In this document: positions 33,669 to 36,562 of the stretch, in pieces | Position numbering within the stretch: position 1 is the stretch's first letter | How the letters are laid out: every line of letters begins with the position of its first letter | From: Planobispora longispora | GTDB taxonomy: Bacteria > Actinomycetota > Actinomycetes > Streptosporangiales > Streptosporangiaceae | NCBI RefSeq assembly: GCF_016863135.1 | Contig: NZ_BOOH01000077.1 | Coordinates: 1 to 36,562, forward strand | Direction of reading: 5' to 3' | Length of the DNA: 36,562 nt | The notes under the pieces: model-generated | The model's input: only the letters and a program-made list of their open reading frames with translations | Database searches by the model: none | Told to the model about the DNA's origin: nothing | Program-made: the position numbers and the translations under genes

Positions 33669-35630
33669 GTGAGACTGCGACGTCTCATGGCGGGCGCCAT
33701 CGCACTCGCCGCAGCATCGGCGGCCCTGACCGCCACCCCCGCCTACGCCGAGGACCCCGTCGACAAGAAGATCTCCGAAACGCTGGCGGACTCGGCCAAG
33801 GACGTCCGCGTCATCGTCGAGGTGAAGTCCGCCGCCAAGACCGACGAGGTCGCCGAGGCCGCCGAGGACCTCGACTCCAAGGTCGTCCTGGAGTCGGAGC
33901 GCAAGCCGTTCATCGTGGTCAGCGGTGACGGCGACGAGCTCACGGAGCTCGCGAAGGAGGAGGACGTCGTCTCCATCCGCGAGGACCGCGTCATGACCCC
34001 CTCGACGCTCTCCAGCCTCGCCGTGATCGGCGCCGACAAGGTGCAGCAGGCCGGGATCACCGGCGAGGGCCAGGCCGTCGCGTTCCTGGACACCGGAATC
34101 GACCGCGGCCACCCCGCCTTCGCGGGCCGGATCGTCGCCGAGGCGTGCTTCTCGCCCTCCGGCCCCTTCAATTACGTCCTCCAGTCTCTCTGTCCGGACG
34201 GCGGCTGGAAGCAGACCGGCCCCGGCTCGGCCGACGCCACGACGGCCAGGTGCCTGAACGGCACGGTGAACCTGTGCGCCCACGGCACACTGGTGGCCGG
34301 CGTGGCCGCGGGCAAGAGCACCGGCGCGGGCAAGCCCGGCGGCGTCGCACCGGGCGCGAAGATCATCGCGATCCAGGTCTTCTCCCGGGTCAACGGCGGA
34401 ATCCTCTGCGGCGGCTCGTCCGCGTGCCTGGTGACCTTCGAGTCGTCGGTGCTGGAGGCGCTGGCCCACGTCGAGAGCCTGGCCGCGACCCACTCGATCG
34501 CGGCGGCCAACCTCAGCTTCAACGGCCACCTGGAACGCGCCAACTGCGACAAGTTCCTCTGGTGGGAGACCGCCATGAAGAAGCAGGTCGACGCCCTGGC
34601 GGCCAAGGGCGTCGCCACCGTCGTCCCCGCCGGGAACGACCACAGCGACGCCGGAGTCGCCTACCCCGCGTGCGTCTCCACGGCCGTGGCCGTCGGCGCG
34701 ACCGACGACGCCGACGTTCCATCGCCGTCCGCCAACCGCGGCGACCTGCTCGACCTGTTCGCGCCGGGCGTCTCGATCGACTCCACCGCGCCCGGCGGGT
34801 ACGGCTCCGGCAGCGGCACCTCGCTGTCCGCCCCGCACGTCGCCGGCGCCTTCGCGCTGGTGAGGTCCAAGAACTCCGGCTGGACCCCGGGCGCGATCCT
34901 GACCAGGCTCAAGGACACCGGCAAGCCGGTCGAGTACGTCGTCAGGGGACACGGCCGCAAGGGCGGGGACAGGAAGGTCGTCACCCCGCGCATCGACCTG
35001 TACGAGGCGCTCGGCAGGCCCGTCGTGCCGACGCCCACCCCCACACCCACACCCACACCCACACCCACGATCACTCCCACTGTGACCCCGACGGCGACGC
35101 CCACCGCGACCCCCACGGCCACGCCCACGACCTCCAAGCCGACGCCCACTCCGACGCCGTCGCCGAGCTCTTCGGGCACCGGCCAGGAGCCGAGCAGCCG
35201 GGGCCCCCTCTCCGGCCAGGCGACCTGCGCCCGGGGTGACGGCGCCAAGGCGCTGAGCGCCGCGCAGTGGGCCGTGGAGATGCACAAGCGCACCGGCAAG
35301 CTCTCCGACGACACCCTGCTGTGCTACCTGAGCCTGGTCCAGAAGGGCAGCAAGGTCTTCCCCGAGGCCCGCAGGGCCGGCACGCTCGGCACCGCCCACG
35401 CGGTCCTCAAGGGCAAGGGCGGCAAGGCCGTGCTCGACAGGGAGCTGCTGGCGGCCTGGCTCAACTGGGCCCACGGCGTCTACGACGGCTCCACCAAGGT
35501 CAAGGGCGCCACCACGCTCAAGCGCGCCGTGACCGCCGCCGAGAAGCACCGCCTGAATCCCAAGGCCACCTCCGCCCAGGTCCGCGGGGCCGCCGCCTAC
35601 CTGAGCAAGAACGTCAACCGGGCGAAGTAG
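33669..35630 (+). CDS. Secreted subtilisin-like (S8) serine protease 3
   Basis: The protein has 653 residues from GTG 33669, preceded by CGGAGGATCAT. Signal peptide VRLRRLMAGAIALAAASAAL to about Ala27, propeptide-like region (about 30-110), catalytic Asp141 (FLDTGIDRGHPAF), His205 (CAHGTLVAG), Asn323 (PAGN) and Ser385 (SGTSLSAPHVAG). A long PTPTPT linker (about 453-500) follows, then the shared C-terminal domain from about 515 with Cys520 and Cys552. The domain is clearly homologous to that of proteases 1 and 2 (KLSDDTLLCYLSLVQ, LLAAWLNWAHGVY, ending NVNRAK) but was not part of the recent homogenisation. The insert between Asp and His has the same cysteine pattern. It should be exported by Sec and act extracellularly. 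Confidence 0.92.
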   Translation: MRLRRLMAGAIALAAASAALTATPAYAEDPVDKKISETLADSAKDVRVIVEVKSAAKTDEVAEAAEDLDSKVVLESERKPFIVVSGDGDELTELAKEEDVVSIREDRVMTPSTLSSLAVIGADKVQQAGITGEGQAVAFLDTGIDRGHPAFAGRIVAEACFSPSGPFNYVLQSLCPDGGWKQTGPGSADATTARCLNGTVNLCAHGTLVAGVAAGKSTGAGKPGGVAPGAKIIAIQVFSRVNGGILCGGSSACLVTFESSVLEALAHVESLAATHSIAAANLSFNGHLERANCDKFLWWETAMKKQVDALAAKGVATVVPAGNDHSDAGVAYPACVSTAVAVGATDDADVPSPSANRGDLLDLFAPGVSIDSTAPGGYGSGSGTSLSAPHVAGAFALVRSKNSGWTPGAILTRLKDTGKPVEYVVRGHGRKGGDRKVVTPRIDLYEALGRPVVPTPTPTPTPTPTPTITPTVTPTATPTATPTATPTTSKPTPTPTPSPSSSGTGQEPSSRGPLSGQATCARGDGAKALSAAQWAVEMHKRTGKLSDDTLLCYLSLVQKGSKVFPEARRAGTLGTAHAVLKGKGGKAVLDRELLAAWLNWAHGVYDGSTKVKGATTLKRAVTAAEKHRLNPKATSAQVRGAAAYLSKNVNRAK

Positions 35631-35693
35631 CAGGGAGCAGAGAGGGAGGAATCGGTCGTGTGAGGGCACGGCCGTACGGCCTCCTCCGCATCC

Positions 35694-35722
35694 GGGCCGG
35701 TCACGCCATGCGTGGCCGGCCC
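35694..35722 (+). terminator. Terminator of protease 3
   Basis: GGGCCGGTCACGC and GCGTGGCCGGCCC form a 13-bp stem with one wobble pair and loop CAT. It is a diverged copy of the terminators after proteases 1 and 2. Confidence 0.8.
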
Positions 35723-35792
35723 TTCGCGTGTCCGGCCCGGAACGGCGAACCTTAAATTCCCCTTATGTCGGCCTTATCGACCTCGACAGGTG

Positions 35793-35822
35793 TTGACCAT
35801 CGCGGGAACGCCCACCTAACCT
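35793..35822 (+). promoter_or_regulatory. Probable promoter of the chitinase gene
   Basis: TTGACC (35793-35798), 18 bases, TAACCT (35817-35822), a fair sigma-70-type (HrdB) match in an AT-richer stretch. Transcription would start near 35829, about 60 bases before the TTG start codon. Confidence 0.5.
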
Positions 35823-35832
35823 CCTCTAACTA

Positions 35833-35849
35833 ATAGGAAACTTTCCTAT
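35833..35849. promoter_or_regulatory. 17-bp perfect palindrome, probable operator of the chitinase gene
   Basis: ATAGGAAACTTTCCTAT is perfectly symmetrical around the central C and lies just past the predicted transcription start, where a bound repressor would block initiation or early elongation. The responsible regulator is unknown. It does not resemble the DasR site. Confidence 0.65.
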
Positions 35850-35888
35850 GAATACGGGGGCCAGTACCTCTCTTATCTGGAGCGACTC

Positions 35889-36562
35889 TTGCGACGCATC
35901 ACCCTGGGCACCCTCCTCGCGGCATCCGCCCTGTTAGTCCCCCTGGGCGTCGGTGCAGCGAACGCCGCCACTCCCGCCACCGCCACCTACGCGACGTCCT
36001 CCGACTGGGGCTCCGGTTTCCAGGGACAGGTCACCGTCAAAGCCGGCAGCTCCGCGCTGAAGAGCTGGAAGGTCGAGTTCGACCTGCCGGCGGGCACCTC
36101 CCTGTCCTCCTCGTGGGACGCCGACATGACCAAGAGCGGCAACCACTACACCTTCGTCAACAAGTCGTGGAACGGCGAGCTCGCGGCCGGCGCCTCGGTC
36201 AGCTTCGGCTTCGTCGGCGCGCCGGGCGGACTGAAGGGCCTGACGAACTGCACGCTCAACGGCGCCTCCTGCTCCGGCACGGGCGGCACCCCCGACCCGA
36301 CGCCCACGCCGACCCCCACCGCCACGGTCAAGCCGACCCCCACTCCCACTCCCACCGCGACGGTCACGCCGACCCCGACGCCGACCGTCGACCCCAACCC
36401 CTCGGGCAAGAAGGTCGTCGGCTACTTCACCAACTGGGGCGTCTACGGGCGTAACTTCCACGTGAAGAACCTGGTCACCAACGGCTCCGCGGCCAAGCTG
36501 ACCCACATCCTGTACGCCTTCGGCAACACCACCGGCGGCAAGTGCACCATCGGCGACGCCTA
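35889..36562 (+). CDS. Secreted chitinase, CBM2 + linker + GH18 (cut by window edge)
   Basis: The visible 224 residues start at TTG 35889 with GGAG eight bases ahead (RRITLGTLLAASALLVPLGV..., a Sec signal ending AANA). A family-2 carbohydrate-binding module follows at about 29-131: ATYATSSDWGSGFQGQVTVK, LKSWKVEFDLPAG and the closing disulfide-type Cys121/Cys128 region. Next comes a Pro/Thr linker (134-169). The start of a GH18 catalytic domain is VVGYFTNWGVYGRNFHVKNL and AKLTHILYAFGN; the catalytic DxxDxDxE lies beyond the window. The enzyme should degrade chitin outside the cell. A promoter and a 17-bp palindrome stand upstream. The frame is easily missed because of its TTG start and open end. 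Confidence 0.88.
   Translation, partial: MRRITLGTLLAASALLVPLGVGAANAATPATATYATSSDWGSGFQGQVTVKAGSSALKSWKVEFDLPAGTSLSSSWDADMTKSGNHYTFVNKSWNGELAAGASVSFGFVGAPGGLKGLTNCTLNGASCSGTGGTPDPTPTPTPTATVKPTPTPTPTATVTPTPTPTVDPNPSGKKVVGYFTNWGVYGRNFHVKNLVTNGSAAKLTHILYAFGNTTGGKCTIGDA

Noticed and set aside
35033-35120. Repeated cccacaccca units looking like a short satellite or CRISPR-like array
   Set aside because: They encode the Pro-Thr linker of protease 3 in frame; similar linkers occur in protease 1 and the chitinase, and no unique spacers exist.

Overview
The window is very GC-rich DNA (third codon positions almost all G or C) with GTG and TTG starts and an actinobacterial-type GlgE pathway. It also carries secreted proteases with Pro-Thr linkers and a CBM2-GH18 chitinase. 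Together these point to a filamentous soil actinomycete, most likely of the Streptosporangiaceae type; that placement is inference from gene content.

Left part (1-13.2 kb). The left edge holds the 5' part of a glycogen-debranching-type amylo-alpha-1,6-glucosidase (minus strand). Next is a tightly packed minus-strand run, read from 7338 down to 934: NAD-dependent sugar epimerase, polytopic GT-C-like membrane protein, a 45-residue lipoprotein, Fe(III)-type solute-binding lipoprotein, two-domain permease and ATPase. Starts and stops overlap or nearly touch except for a 59-bp gap before the binding protein, so this looks like one operon. A gene fusing a UPF0104/LPG-synthase-type membrane domain to a GT2 glycosyltransferase runs divergently. 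A DmdR/IdeR-like iron box lies in the 67-bp gap between the two. Two paralogous small membrane proteins then flank an FAD-dependent amine-oxidase-fold oxidoreductase and a divergent zinc alcohol dehydrogenase. Several genes here carry in-frame tandem-repeat insertions.

Middle part (13.3-25.9 kb). This is the alpha-glucan/trehalose block: glgP (minus), then glgE, treS, mak and glgB (plus). TreS converts trehalose to maltose, Mak makes maltose-1-phosphate, GlgE polymerises it, GlgB branches the product and GlgP degrades it. Between mak and glgB sit two overlapping genes that together resemble a copper amine oxidase cut in two: a membrane-anchored N2/N3-like protein and a secreted catalytic-domain protein with altered residues around the cofactor tyrosine.

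Right part (25.9-36.6 kb). A SAM methyltransferase and a TetR regulator diverge around a perfect 15-bp inverted repeat. Then come three secreted subtilisin-family (S8) proteases in the same orientation. They share a Pro/Thr linker and a C-terminal domain of about 135 residues that I do not recognise. The first two share an exact 393-bp stretch, covering most of that domain and the terminator, at an offset of exactly 3500 bp. An Rpn-type PD-(D/E)XK nuclease homologue lies between the copies. The window ends inside a CBM2-GH18 chitinase gene with a readable promoter and a 17-bp palindrome.
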